DNA from: Chitinophagaceae bacterium
Lineage (GTDB): Bacteria; Bacteroidota; Bacteroidia; Chitinophagales; Chitinophagaceae
Length of the DNA: 32,217 nt
Direction: 5' to 3'
Assembly: GCA_947447485.1 (NCBI GenBank)
Contig: CANFJP010000007.1
Span: 1 to 32,217 of the forward strand
Part shown: in pieces, positions 18,395 through 28,068 of the stretch
How the letters are laid out: every line of letters begins with the position of its first letter
How positions within the stretch are numbered: the stretch's first letter is position 1
The notes under the pieces: generated by a model
What the model was told of the DNA's origin: nothing
The model's input: the letters and a program-made list of their open reading frames with translations, nothing else
Database searches by the model: none
Program-made: the position numbers and the translations under genes

Positions 18395-20579
18395 GAATAT
18401 ATTTGATTTGTTGTAATGCCTTTTGATTTACAGGAGAATTAAACGATTCAATGACATCAATTTTTTCCCTGGTAGACAAATGAAAATTCATAGCAGCCCC
18501 TTTGTCTGCTTGTTCAGGTTTATACATTAAAGAAATTCTATCAATGGAGCTATCCATTTTTTTATAGTAACTATATTGATCTGTTTGAAAGTAATCTTGC
18601 AATTTAAACCAGTTGTGTTGTAGCATAGTAGCAGGAGTAATCATCATATCTGCTATAGATTGTGTTTCAAAAGCTTGTTGCCAATTTTCGTTTGATCGAT
18701 CGCGCAACTGTATAATTAATACCCCACCCGTATTTTGCTGAATCCATTCCTTGAAATGATCAATGAATCGCAGGGTTGTTTCTTGTCCATAGTTATCTCT
18801 CAATCCTGCATCCATTACATCTATTACAGGAGTAGTGGGTAGCCACACATTGGGTAATACATAAGGAAAAGTGGCATTCATTCTTAGTGCAGTTAGCACC
18901 CTCAAATTATAAGGATTGAGGTCTTTAAAAAGAGCGGCGAAGTCAATCGCATCGGGAATTAAAGATGAATCAGCAGAAAGTGCAGCTGGCTTCATCATAA
19001 AACTCATGGGCTGGGTACCTATCATTAATTTTCTACCATCGCTTTTTACAACAGAATTATAAATGATTAGTGGTATACGGGCGTTGGCTTCATCATTTGC
19101 TACATCTTTTAATTGAATATTTAATACCCCGTTGGTATTATCTGAAAGTTTCTTTTCAAATGCATAGCCTCTGTCTTTTACAAATTCTAAATGATCAACA
19201 TTAAATTTTTGAATTGGAGCAACTACGTCTCTGGTAATCATAGAAGTAAAAACAGGATTCAATAAATCGCAAGCAATATTATTGGTATAGATTGGATTAT
19301 TAATATTGATCACCTTATCTTTTAACGAAGCTCTATACAATTCGCGATAGTATGTTGCAGCTAACATTCCCCCACTTGCCCCACTGATTAAAAAAGTTTG
19401 ATTCATGAGAGCGCCATTGGTTGCACTATCTAATTGTTGCAAAGCATTCATCACAAAAGCTGCGCTTCGCAATCCCCCTCCACTTACATTAATGAAAATC
19501 ATTGTTGGCTTCTTGCTTTTTTGACGGGCTTTCCAATTATTTAAAACCACGATCATATTAGCCTTGTCTGACTCAACTTTTTCATTAGTGCACAAGGCCG
19601 AAAGGGAATTTTTGTTGTATAACGGACGATGTGTTTTGTCGATGTAATTTAATCCATACGCTTTGTTCCTTGGGTCAATGATTTCGTTTTTATACAATAT
19701 ATTGATTACAAACAACGCAACTATAACGACGGGTATACTCCATGCTTGAAGAAAATAAGTCAAAGCGCCTATTACGGCAACCATTACAGAAAAAAAGATT
19801 AAAATACTTGAAGCAGCAGGCATTTCAAAGAATTTGTTTTCTAAAAAAAATCCTACCAGAACTAAAAATAAAAACGCCAAGAACATACTAATGATAGCCG
19901 ATAAATGATGACGAGTAAAGACCATATCTAAAAATGCCTGACGATAATGAGTGGTTGTTCTTGCTTTTTTTAATTTGAGACTTCCAGTGAAATAATAACT
20001 TACTTTTAAATCGCCTTCAATGGTTTCTTTGTCTGTGTCAGGATTCGACTCAATTGGATTGATTGTTCGAATGATTGTTTTGTCGGCTCCAAAAAAATAG
20101 ATAACACAAATTGCAATAGCTGCAACAAAACCAACAATTAGCCCCAACATTAATTTAACTATCTCAATAGTGCTCATCAATTCCCGGTAGCTATCGTATT
20201 GATACAATTTTACAAAATAAAAAATCAGAAAAAGCAATGGAAGTATGGCATTATTAATGCAATATTTTAAAAACGGATTGGTGCTCGTAGCTAAAAATCT
20301 AACTCGCTTACTGTGAAGAATAAAGGTGGTAATATTCCAGCTGATAATATAAAATCCTAAGGCAGCACCAATAATTAAAGTGCCAATAAAATTAACCGTA
20401 CCCATATATTCAGGTATAAAAAAGAGCGCATCGGCACCAAACATTTTAAAGAACACACTGTCAATGGTGCTAAATAGAATAAACCAAAATATTAATAAGA
20501 CTTGAAACTTTTTAAAATGAAGAATAAAAAGCTGAATAGGAAAAGAGTAATAAATGTCTTTAGACAGTTTAGTCAACAT
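18369..20579 (-). CDS. Multi-TM membrane protein with C-terminal patatin-like phospholipase domain
   Basis: N-terminal ~300 aa with several hydrophobic helices; C-terminal GGGLRSAAF oxyanion motif, SGASGG (GxSxG), DAG. Overlaps the convergent lipid kinase by 26 bp. Confidence 0.75.
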   Translation of the reverse strand: MLTKLSKDIYYSFPIQLFILHFKKFQVLLIFWFILFSTIDSVFFKMFGADALFFIPEYMGTVNFIGTLIIGAALGFYIISWNITTFILHSKRVRFLATSTNPFLKYCINNAILPLLFLIFYFVKLYQYDSYRELMSTIEIVKLMLGLIVGFVAAIAICVIYFFGADKTIIRTINPIESNPDTDKETIEGDLKVSYYFTGSLKLKKARTTTHYRQAFLDMVFTRHHLSAIISMFLAFLFLVLVGFFLENKFFEMPAASSILIFFSVMVAVIGALTYFLQAWSIPVVIVALFVINILYKNEIIDPRNKAYGLNYIDKTHRPLYNKNSLSALCTNEKVESDKANMIVVLNNWKARQKSKKPTMIFINVSGGGLRSAAFVMNALQQLDSATNGALMNQTFLISGASGGMLAATYYRELYRASLKDKVININNPIYTNNIACDLLNPVFTSMITRDVVAPIQKFNVDHLEFVKDRGYAFEKKLSDNTNGVLNIQLKDVANDEANARIPLIIYNSVVKSDGRKLMIGTQPMSFMMKPAALSADSSLIPDAIDFAALFKDLNPYNLRVLTALRMNATFPYVLPNVWLPTTPVIDVMDAGLRDNYGQETTLRFIDHFKEWIQQNTGGVLIIQLRDRSNENWQQAFETQSIADMMITPATMLQHNWFKLQDYFQTDQYSYYKKMDSSIDRISLMYKPEQADKGAAMNFHLSTREKIDVIESFNSPVNQKALQQIKYILSSKAVKD

Positions 20580-20619
20580 ACGAGGTGGTAGATTAAGTAT
20601 AAATTTAATTTATATTAGC

Positions 20620-21681
20620 TTACCTCGTACTGATTTTAACTTTTTGAACGAGAAATAATAACGCTACTACCGAAATGACTACTAGCATAGCCGTAAATTG
20701 ATGTGCTACTCCCAGCCAAATAAACACATTTGTATGGGTGGAATTGATCAAAGCGAAAATACCCAACAACACCTGTGAAACGATTAAAACTAGTAACCCA
20801 TTTCTCAGTTTTACAAACAGTCTATTCTCTACTATATTTCTGGAGCGAATAAAAAATATCCCCACGATTATTAAAAGCAAATAGCCCATTCCGCGATGTA
20901 TAAAATGAATAGCCAATTTATTATTCCAAAGATTGTTGACCCAGGGATGTAATTCATTGAAAGATGAAGGAAAAGCTTCTCCATTAATTGATGGCCATGT
21001 GGGTGCGCTAGTAGCCGCTTTTAATCCTGCCATAAAACCGCCATACATTAATTGAAGAAAAAGAAACGAAAGAATGAGGATCAATAAGTTTTTCAGCGTA
21101 TTGCTAACCACTTTTGTTTGAAAACTCGGAAGCAAGGTTAATGTAAACCACCATGTATAACTTAATAATAGCAAGGCTGCAATAAAATGAGTAGTCAACT
21201 CAATATGACCTACAAAATATTTTTCAGGCACCAAGCCGCTTTTTACCATTAGCCATCCAATGGCTCCTTGAAGGGCGCCTAAGAAAAACAATATTACCAT
21301 AGGCAATATCATTCGCTGATTAAATTTTCTGCGAATGACAAAATAGATAAACCCAAACAAAAACACAAGTCCCATCATTCTGGCCCACAAACGATGAAAC
21401 CATTCCCAGAAAAAAATAAATTTAAAATCATGTAAGGAAAAATATTGATGCACATATTTAAATTGATCGGTGCCGCGATATTTGTCAAATTCTAATTGCC
21501 AAGCTACGTCATTCAAAGGAGGCAAGGCGCCTGTAATTGGCTTCCACTCAGTAATTGACAATCCAGATTCAGTTAGCCTGGTAATACCGCCCAATAAGAC
21601 TTGTACAACAATCATACCTACTCCAATCAGTAACCAGATAGCTACTTGTTTGTTATTTCTTTGTTGTAATACTCCGTCCAT
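20620..21681 (-). CDS. ctaA: Heme A synthase CtaA/COX15
   Basis: GGITRLTESGLSITEWKPITGALPP, EWFHRLWARMMG, HIELTTHF, AIHFIHRGMGYLLLI, AHQFTAMLVV histidine motifs. Start at MDGVLQQRNN preferred over 21705. Confidence 0.94.
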   Translation of the reverse strand: MDGVLQQRNNKQVAIWLLIGVGMIVVQVLLGGITRLTESGLSITEWKPITGALPPLNDVAWQLEFDKYRGTDQFKYVHQYFSLHDFKFIFFWEWFHRLWARMMGLVFLFGFIYFVIRRKFNQRMILPMVILFFLGALQGAIGWLMVKSGLVPEKYFVGHIELTTHFIAALLLLSYTWWFTLTLLPSFQTKVVSNTLKNLLILILSFLFLQLMYGGFMAGLKAATSAPTWPSINGEAFPSSFNELHPWVNNLWNNKLAIHFIHRGMGYLLLIIVGIFFIRSRNIVENRLFVKLRNGLLVLIVSQVLLGIFALINSTHTNVFIWLGVAHQFTAMLVVISVVALLFLVQKVKISTR

Positions 21682-21688
21682 AGTGCTG

Positions 21689-21718
21689 CAAAGGTAGTAC
21701 ACCAAAAATTGTTATCAA
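21689..21718 (-). promoter_or_regulatory. Bacteroidetes-type promoter of ctaA (TTG-N19-TACCTTTG)
   Basis: TTG (21718-21716), 19-nt spacer, TACCTTTG (21696-21689); 7 nt before ATG at 21681. Confidence 0.7.
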
Positions 21719-21767
21719 ACATTGAATAATGATTCCTTATCTTTTACTGATATTTGTTATACAGAAC

Positions 21768-22346
21768 ATGCTAGAATCATATTACCATCCAAAAAAAATA
21801 GAAGCAGGCTTAGATGAAGCCGGTAGAGGATGCTATGCAGGACCGGTATTTGCAGCAGCAGTGATTTTACCCAAAGACTTTACACATCCCTTTTTAAATG
21901 ATAGCAAGAAATTATCAGAAAAGCAACGTGACCTACTGAGACCCATCATTGAAAAAGAAAGCATCGCCTTTGCAGTGGGAATGGTCGACAATAAAGAGAT
22001 TGATCAAATCAATATTCTTCAGGCGTCGTTTAAAGCCATGCATCTTTCTATTGAAAAACTACTAAAAAAACCCGCCTTGTTATTAATCGATGGCAATCGA
22101 TTTAAGCCATATGAAAAAATTCCTCATTATTGTATTGTAAAAGGCGATGGAAAATACGCCTCTATTGCAGCGGCAAGCGTGCTAGCAAAAACATACAGAG
22201 ACGAATACATGCTTGCATTACATAAAAAATTTCCGCATTATTGTTGGAATAAAAACAAAGGTTATGGAACGGCTGATCATCGAGATGCAATAGCATCCTT
22301 TGGTCTATGCAAGTATCATCGTAAAAGTTTTAACATACTTCCGTAG
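21768..22346 (+). CDS. rnhB: Ribonuclease HII
   Basis: [53 protein letters not shown]. Start MLESYYHP preferred over the ORF start at 21729. Confidence 0.96.
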   Translation: MLESYYHPKKIEAGLDEAGRGCYAGPVFAAAVILPKDFTHPFLNDSKKLSEKQRDLLRPIIEKESIAFAVGMVDNKEIDQINILQASFKAMHLSIEKLLKKPALLLIDGNRFKPYEKIPHYCIVKGDGKYASIAAASVLAKTYRDEYMLALHKKFPHYCWNKNKGYGTADHRDAIASFGLCKYHRKSFNILP

Positions 22347-22367
22347 TAACTCAATTTGGGCGGATTC

Positions 22368-22976
22368 TTATATATCCAATTTCCCCAAGCCTTGTCTGAT
22401 AATCTGCCAGTCATCCGTTAAACAATCTACAATCGTAGAGGGAATCATTCCTCCAATTCCGCCATCAATAACCATATCCACCTTGTCGCCAAATTTTTCA
22501 TGGATAATTTCCGGATCGGTATACTCTTCTACCATGTCGCCGGGTAAAGAGGCGCTGATCAAAGGATGGTCTAGTATTTCTAAAATATGCTGACAAATCA
22601 AATTATCGGGAATGCGAAGGCCAATGGTGGATTTTTTGCTCTGTAAAATTTTAGGAACCTGCTTGCTGGCGGGCAGAATAAATGTAAAAGGACCCGGTAG
22701 GTGTTGTTTTAGCATTCTATACAAGGGAGTATCAATTCCCTTTGTAAAATCACTCAGATGACTGAGGTCCTTACAAATAAAAGACAACTGTGCTTTTAGC
22801 GGATTTAATTGCTTGATTTGACAGATTTTTTCAACTGCCTTGGTTTGATAAATATCGCAACCCAATCCATATATGGTATCGGTTGGATAAATAATGACCC
22901 CTCCAGCTTTTAAGCATTCTACCACTTGGGCAATGAGCCTCGAAGGCGGATTTTGCGGATGAATTTTTAATAACAT
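22368..22976 (-). CDS. L-threonylcarbamoyladenylate synthase (Sua5/YwlC/YrdC family)
   Basis: GGVIIYPTDTIYGLGCDIYQTKAVEKICQIKQL...ISASLPG; start MLLKIHPQNPP. Confidence 0.93.
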   Translation of the reverse strand: MLLKIHPQNPPSRLIAQVVECLKAGGVIIYPTDTIYGLGCDIYQTKAVEKICQIKQLNPLKAQLSFICKDLSHLSDFTKGIDTPLYRMLKQHLPGPFTFILPASKQVPKILQSKKSTIGLRIPDNLICQHILEILDHPLISASLPGDMVEEYTDPEIIHEKFGDKVDMVIDGGIGGMIPSTIVDCLTDDWQIIRQGLGKLDI

Positions 22977-23032
22977 ATCATACAATTTAGCATAAAATTG
23001 CCCGGAAGAATTAAAATAAAGATTTAATACGC

Positions 23033-23040
23033 TACTTTTG
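23033..23040 (+). promoter_or_regulatory. Putative -7 box TACTTTTG of the PfkB-family kinase gene
   Basis: Matches TAnnTTTG, 36 nt before ATG. Confidence 0.4.
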
Positions 23041-23076
23041 GTCGATTTTTTAAATTATATCTAAACAACAAATTCT

Positions 23077-24000
23077 ATGTCTCTGATTACTGTTGGCACC
23101 ATGGCTTTTGATGCTATTGAAACTCCCTTTGGCAAAGTTGACAAAATTGTAGGCGGATCTGCTACATACGTAGCTTATGCTGCAAGCAATTTTGTGAAAC
23201 CTGTTCAACAAATCTCTATCATTGGATACGATTTTCCTGAAGAAGAAATTGCTGAATTAAAGAAAAGAGGTGTTGTGATTGACGGAGTAGAAGTAGTGCC
23301 TGATAAAAAATCTTTTTTTTGGAGTGGGCGCTATCACATCGATATGAATTCGAGAGATACATTGATTACAGACCTGAATGTGTTGGAAGATTTTAATCCA
23401 ATCGTTCCAGATAGTTATCAAGGAAGTGAATTTTTAATGTTGGGTAATTTGATGCCTAAATTACAATTGAGTGTAATCAATCAATTAAAAGTTCGCCCAA
23501 AGCTAATTGTAATGGATACAATGAATTTTTGGATGGACATCGCTTTAGATGATTTGAAAGAAGTATTGAAGAAAGTAGATGTACTATTAGTAAACGATGG
23601 GGAAGCTAGACAATTGAGTGGAGAGGTTTCGTTGGTAAAAGCTGCTCGTAAAATAATAGCCATGGGGCCGAAGTTCTTAATTATCAAGAAAGGTGAACAT
23701 GGTGCATTGTTGTTTCATGAAAATCATGTTTTTTTCGCACCTGCTTTACCACTAGAAGAAGTGTTTGACCCAACAGGAGCGGGAGATACTTTTGCAGGAG
23801 GATTTATTGGACACTTAGCAAAAACAAAAGACATCAGTTTTGAAAACATGAAGACTGCGATTATTGTTGGAAGTGCAATGGCAAGTTTCTGTGTAGAAAA
23901 ATTTGGCCCCGAAAGAATGAAAGAAATTACCAAAGAAGATATCAATGAGCGCATTGCTGAATTTGTACGATTGGTAAATTTTGATATTGATCTGGTATAA
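23077..24000 (+). CDS. PfkB family carbohydrate/nucleoside kinase
   Basis: GGSATYVAYAASNF N-terminus and DPTGAGDTFAGGFIGHLA PfkB signature 2. Confidence 0.93.
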   Translation: MSLITVGTMAFDAIETPFGKVDKIVGGSATYVAYAASNFVKPVQQISIIGYDFPEEEIAELKKRGVVIDGVEVVPDKKSFFWSGRYHIDMNSRDTLITDLNVLEDFNPIVPDSYQGSEFLMLGNLMPKLQLSVINQLKVRPKLIVMDTMNFWMDIALDDLKEVLKKVDVLLVNDGEARQLSGEVSLVKAARKIIAMGPKFLIIKKGEHGALLFHENHVFFAPALPLEEVFDPTGAGDTFAGGFIGHLAKTKDISFENMKTAIIVGSAMASFCVEKFGPERMKEITKEDINERIAEFVRLVNFDIDLV

Positions 24001-24008
24001 TTAATTAT

Positions 24009-24281
24009 ATGATAGAAATCATTGTTCTATATTTTCTTTGCAAACAAATAGGCGCTACCGCTCTTCAAAAAGGATTAAAGCCTGCTAAATGGAAGATTTT
24101 AACCGTGGTAGCATGGATTACAGGGGAGTTTACTGGTTTAATAATAGGCGTAATGCTTTTTGGATTTGATCAAAATAATTTATTAGGTCTAATGGCATTT
24201 GCAGTGGCCTGCGCATTTGGAGGATATCTTTTAGTAAGAGCCAGTCTTGAAAAAATACCCTCCATCCCGCAAGACAATTAA
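24009..24281 (+). CDS. Hypothetical small membrane protein
   Basis: 90 aa with several hydrophobic segments; 8 nt downstream of the PfkB gene. Confidence 0.65.
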   Translation: MIEIIVLYFLCKQIGATALQKGLKPAKWKILTVVAWITGEFTGLIIGVMLFGFDQNNLLGLMAFAVACAFGGYLLVRASLEKIPSIPQDN

Positions 24282-24285
24282 TATT

Positions 24286-26889
24286 TTATTGACGCCTCGC
24301 TAACACAACTACATTTTTATATTTTTTACTTTCTCCTTTGAGATTAAATACTTCGGTATAAATAATATATATCCCCATCCCTATTTGTTGATTGCTTTCA
24401 TTTAATCCATCCCATTTAAAAAATCCTTTCATTCCACACAAGACGCTTTTTTCCAAATAACGAACAGGTCTTCCTTCAGGATCATAAATAGTAATATTGG
24501 CTACATATCCTGGTTGGTTAAATTGATATTCAATCATTGTATAATCATCCTGCCCATCATTATCTGGACTAAATGTTTTAGGCAACACCAATATTTCATT
24601 GTTGGAAGTAGCAATGATGTTAGATTGAGAATTTTGATAGGACGGCGTTCCATAGCCAACATCACTTGCAGCGCTCTGCCAATTTTGTTCGTTTTGAGTG
24701 GTTGCATTACAATCAATTCTTTCCAACGCAACACCTTCTTTATTATTCAGCAGTTTAAAATGCCAGCTATCATTATAAGTAAGTTTATCCAATGTCAATC
24801 CTTGTTCATTTAATAAAATCACGGTTCCTTCGTCATCGTTGTAAGAAGGCATGTTATCTACATTGACAATAGCGGTAGGATTGTTTACAACATAATCTCG
24901 CTGTAAAATAAATCCATCCGAAGTTACTACAGCATACTCTTTAGGGAACCACGCATGGTTGTCTTTTTTGATAGTGGTTATATTATCAATGACACCTAAC
25001 GTGTTTAGATTGGCAATAGAAATATTTTTTAAGTTGAGTATTTTATTGCTTCGATTAAATAATTCTACGTAATCTACACCGTCGGAAGTTGGGTTAAACA
25101 ATATTTCATTCACTACTACATCCAAACTATCCGTAGGCTCAGAAAGTCCCACAAATACCTTATTATTTATTCCAATTGGATTGGCAATACAATCTGTTAC
25201 ACCATTGACCGAAAGCGTATATGTTTTATTGCGCAACAATGGATTTTGTAATACAATATTTATTTTGTCAAATATGGGCGCAACGGGGAACACCGATATG
25301 GGGTCGCCTATTCCATCGCTCATATTATAAAAATGTACATCACTCGCTTGCAAACTATCCAATGGTTCATTGAAATACAATGTGACATGCAAACTGTCTG
25401 TTGCAAATGCGCGAATCAATGCAGGAGAAGTAATATCAATATTAACAGCATCTTCGCTATTTATTTTTCCAGGCGTGCCTCCTATTAAAGACTTGCTTGC
25501 TATCCAATTGTCGAATCCTGTGCAGGGATTGTTTAAATCAATCATCTCGAGACTCCAGCCACCATTTTTTTTCATTTCATTTTTATACCATGAATCGGTA
25601 TAATGAATAGCATGAATACTTTTCCCTTCTGATGAAAGTAAATAAATTTCATCCTCTACATTTGATAAGCTGGGAAAATTCGTAACAGATATTGCAGTGC
25701 CAAATAAAGAAAGATTAGATAGCGCTCCGGTACTGCAAACAACAATCATGCTATCGGGTTGTAAAATAAAATCTGGTAAAGCACCGCTTTGCGTATTTGA
25801 TTTGCAAATCTTCCATCCTTTTAAATTGATAGGAAACAATGTATTGTTTCTCAGCTCAATCCATTCTTCATCTGGTAAGCCCACCACCGGACTTGGATCG
25901 GCCATTATTTCATCAATCAACACATCGAATGGCAATGATGTATAAATAAAAAAATGATTGATTGCATTGGTCATTTTATTCCCCATCACATCTGCTACTC
26001 CACTGATCGTAATTTCTAATTGAGTGCGAACAGGAAAAGCTGAGGCAAAAGTTATATGGACCATCGCATGATTGATTGCATCTCTGATAATATAAGTGGG
26101 GGTGTTTACATTATTGTTTACAACGTAATTATCAGTTAACTCACTACTGCTTTGTTCTACCGCCTCATTAAAAATCACCTCTATCGTATTGGGGCCTGTA
26201 ATATTAATTGCTTGAATGGTAGGAGGAATAATGTCAGGAACATACTCTTGTACAATGATTTTGTTGAAGAAATGTTTTTTAAAAAAAGAGGCCGTGCTTT
26301 GTTTAATTAGTAATCCAACAAAAGCAGATGTAGTGTACACCGAATCAACAGCAGTGCCTTCCATAAAATTTCCTGTCATATTAAGATCTCTTGTTAGTTC
26401 CCACTGATTTAAATTATTTCTGATAACTTTTATATCAATCGTATTATTAGTTGTATTCAGTACTCCATTGATTCCATCAATTAATTTTATAATTGCGCCA
26501 TTGTCTTTTCTATATAAAGAAATTTCATCGTCGGTATTTCCGATTCTTACAAAATATCCAACATTGGAAGATTGAGTGATATCGCTTAATGAAGCTGTCA
26601 GGTATATATCAATGTAGTTTGCAGACGAGGGATTGAATTGCATTTGAACAGAAAATTCCCATTGAGCATTCAGCGCTTTGGTAGATTGGGTAGACAAATA
26701 AAAACTGCTATTTGCAACGGTGGAATTGCTTTGAAGCTGTTGACTAGCATTGATTATCCAGGAAGACGTATCGCCAATCCAAGTGGGGTTGCTGGTAAAG
26801 TTTCCATCCGAAAAATCTTCAGATACCTGGCTAAAAACAGGACTGGAAAAAATGATAGCAATCAAAAAATAATAAATAGCTGTTTTCAT
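24286..26889 (-). CDS. Secreted lamin-tail-domain protein with T9SS-like C-terminal domain
   Basis: Signal peptide MKTAIYYFLIAIIFSSPVFSQ; lamin-tail motifs (DEIMADPSPVVGLPDEEWIELRNNT; VNEILFNPTSDGVDYVELFNRSNKI); C-terminus TFSPDNDGQDDYTMIEYQF...GIYIIYTEVFNLKGESKKYKNVVVLARRQ. Confidence 0.82.
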   Translation of the reverse strand: MKTAIYYFLIAIIFSSPVFSQVSEDFSDGNFTSNPTWIGDTSSWIINASQQLQSNSTVANSSFYLSTQSTKALNAQWEFSVQMQFNPSSANYIDIYLTASLSDITQSSNVGYFVRIGNTDDEISLYRKDNGAIIKLIDGINGVLNTTNNTIDIKVIRNNLNQWELTRDLNMTGNFMEGTAVDSVYTTSAFVGLLIKQSTASFFKKHFFNKIIVQEYVPDIIPPTIQAINITGPNTIEVIFNEAVEQSSSELTDNYVVNNNVNTPTYIIRDAINHAMVHITFASAFPVRTQLEITISGVADVMGNKMTNAINHFFIYTSLPFDVLIDEIMADPSPVVGLPDEEWIELRNNTLFPINLKGWKICKSNTQSGALPDFILQPDSMIVVCSTGALSNLSLFGTAISVTNFPSLSNVEDEIYLLSSEGKSIHAIHYTDSWYKNEMKKNGGWSLEMIDLNNPCTGFDNWIASKSLIGGTPGKINSEDAVNIDITSPALIRAFATDSLHVTLYFNEPLDSLQASDVHFYNMSDGIGDPISVFPVAPIFDKINIVLQNPLLRNKTYTLSVNGVTDCIANPIGINNKVFVGLSEPTDSLDVVVNEILFNPTSDGVDYVELFNRSNKILNLKNISIANLNTLGVIDNITTIKKDNHAWFPKEYAVVTSDGFILQRDYVVNNPTAIVNVDNMPSYNDDEGTVILLNEQGLTLDKLTYNDSWHFKLLNNKEGVALERIDCNATTQNEQNWQSAASDVGYGTPSYQNSQSNIIATSNNEILVLPKTFSPDNDGQDDYTMIEYQFNQPGYVANITIYDPEGRPVRYLEKSVLCGMKGFFKWDGLNESNQQIGMGIYIIYTEVFNLKGESKKYKNVVVLARRQ

Positions 26890-27034
26890 ATTAATGAGTT
26901 TGACTAAAAATAATCTGAAAGAGAATTGATTCAGGAAGAAGGGCTTATATAGGCGCAGTTAACTGTTTACAAACGACCACCTTTATTATATTCAAAAAGA
27001 CGCGGTACATGTAAGACAAATGGAAACGAAAGCA

Positions 27035-27042
27035 TATTTTTG
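27035..27042 (+). promoter_or_regulatory. Putative -7 box TATTTTTG of asd
   Basis: Matches TAnnTTTG, 20 nt before ATG at 27063. Confidence 0.4.
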
Positions 27043-27062
27043 CTATCATTAAATAGTAAGAC

Positions 27063-28058
27063 ATGAAAGTTGCAGTAGTAGGCGCCACAGGATTGGTAGG
27101 CACAAAAATGTTGGAAGTATTAGCTGAAAGAGGTTTTCCAGTAACGGAGCTTATCCCTGTAGCATCTGAAAAATCAATTGGAAAAACGATTGTGTTTAAT
27201 GGAGCGTCATTCCCAATAGTTGGAATACAAGAAGCCATTAATAAAAATCCTGCGGTAGCTATTTTTTCTGCGGGAAGTACTATATCATTAGAATGGGCTC
27301 CTCAATTTGCAAAAGCAGGAATTACGGTTATTGACAATTCAAGTGCCTGGCGCATGGATGCTACTAAAAAATTAGTAGTGCCAGAAGTAAACGGAGATGT
27401 TCTAACAGCGGCAGATAAAATTATTGCGAATCCAAATTGTTCTACCATTCAAATGGTGGTGGTATTGAAACCCCTACACGATCGTTATAAAATAAAAAGA
27501 GTAGTAGTAAGCACCTATCAAAGCGTAACTGGTACCGGCATTAAAGCGGTCACTCAGCTCATGAATGAAAGGATTGGTAAGGAGGGTGAAATGGCTTATA
27601 AATATCCTATTGATCTTAATGCCATTCCACACATTGATTCTTTTTTAGACAATGGTTATACAAAAGAAGAAATGAAGATGACGAATGAAACAAAAAAAAT
27701 AATGGCTGATGATTCAATTAAAGTAACAGCAACCTGCGTTCGTATTCCAACAGTAGGCGGACATAGCGAAGCTGTAAATATTGAACTTGAAAACGACTTT
27801 GATCTTGCTGATGTAAAAAAGTTACTTGCCGAATCACCCGGCATTGTTTTAAAAGACGATGTAGCGAATTTCATTTATCCAATGCCATTAACGGCGCACG
27901 ACAAAGACGATACTTTTGTAGGCAGACTTAGAAGAGATGAAACACAACCCAATACACTCAACTGCTGGATTGTAAGTGATAATTTGCGAAAGGGCGCTGC
28001 TACGAATGCTATACAAATTGCTGAAACGTTGCTACAAAAAGGATTTATACAAAAATAG
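27063..28058 (+). CDS. asd: Aspartate-semialdehyde dehydrogenase
   Basis: VAVVGATGLVGTKMLEVLAERGFPV, NPNCSTIQMVVVLKPLHD, CVRIPTVGGHSEAVNIE. Confidence 0.97.
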   Translation: MKVAVVGATGLVGTKMLEVLAERGFPVTELIPVASEKSIGKTIVFNGASFPIVGIQEAINKNPAVAIFSAGSTISLEWAPQFAKAGITVIDNSSAWRMDATKKLVVPEVNGDVLTAADKIIANPNCSTIQMVVVLKPLHDRYKIKRVVVSTYQSVTGTGIKAVTQLMNERIGKEGEMAYKYPIDLNAIPHIDSFLDNGYTKEEMKMTNETKKIMADDSIKVTATCVRIPTVGGHSEAVNIELENDFDLADVKKLLAESPGIVLKDDVANFIYPMPLTAHDKDDTFVGRLRRDETQPNTLNCWIVSDNLRKGAATNAIQIAETLLQKGFIQK

Positions 28059-28068
28059 AGAAGGTGGA

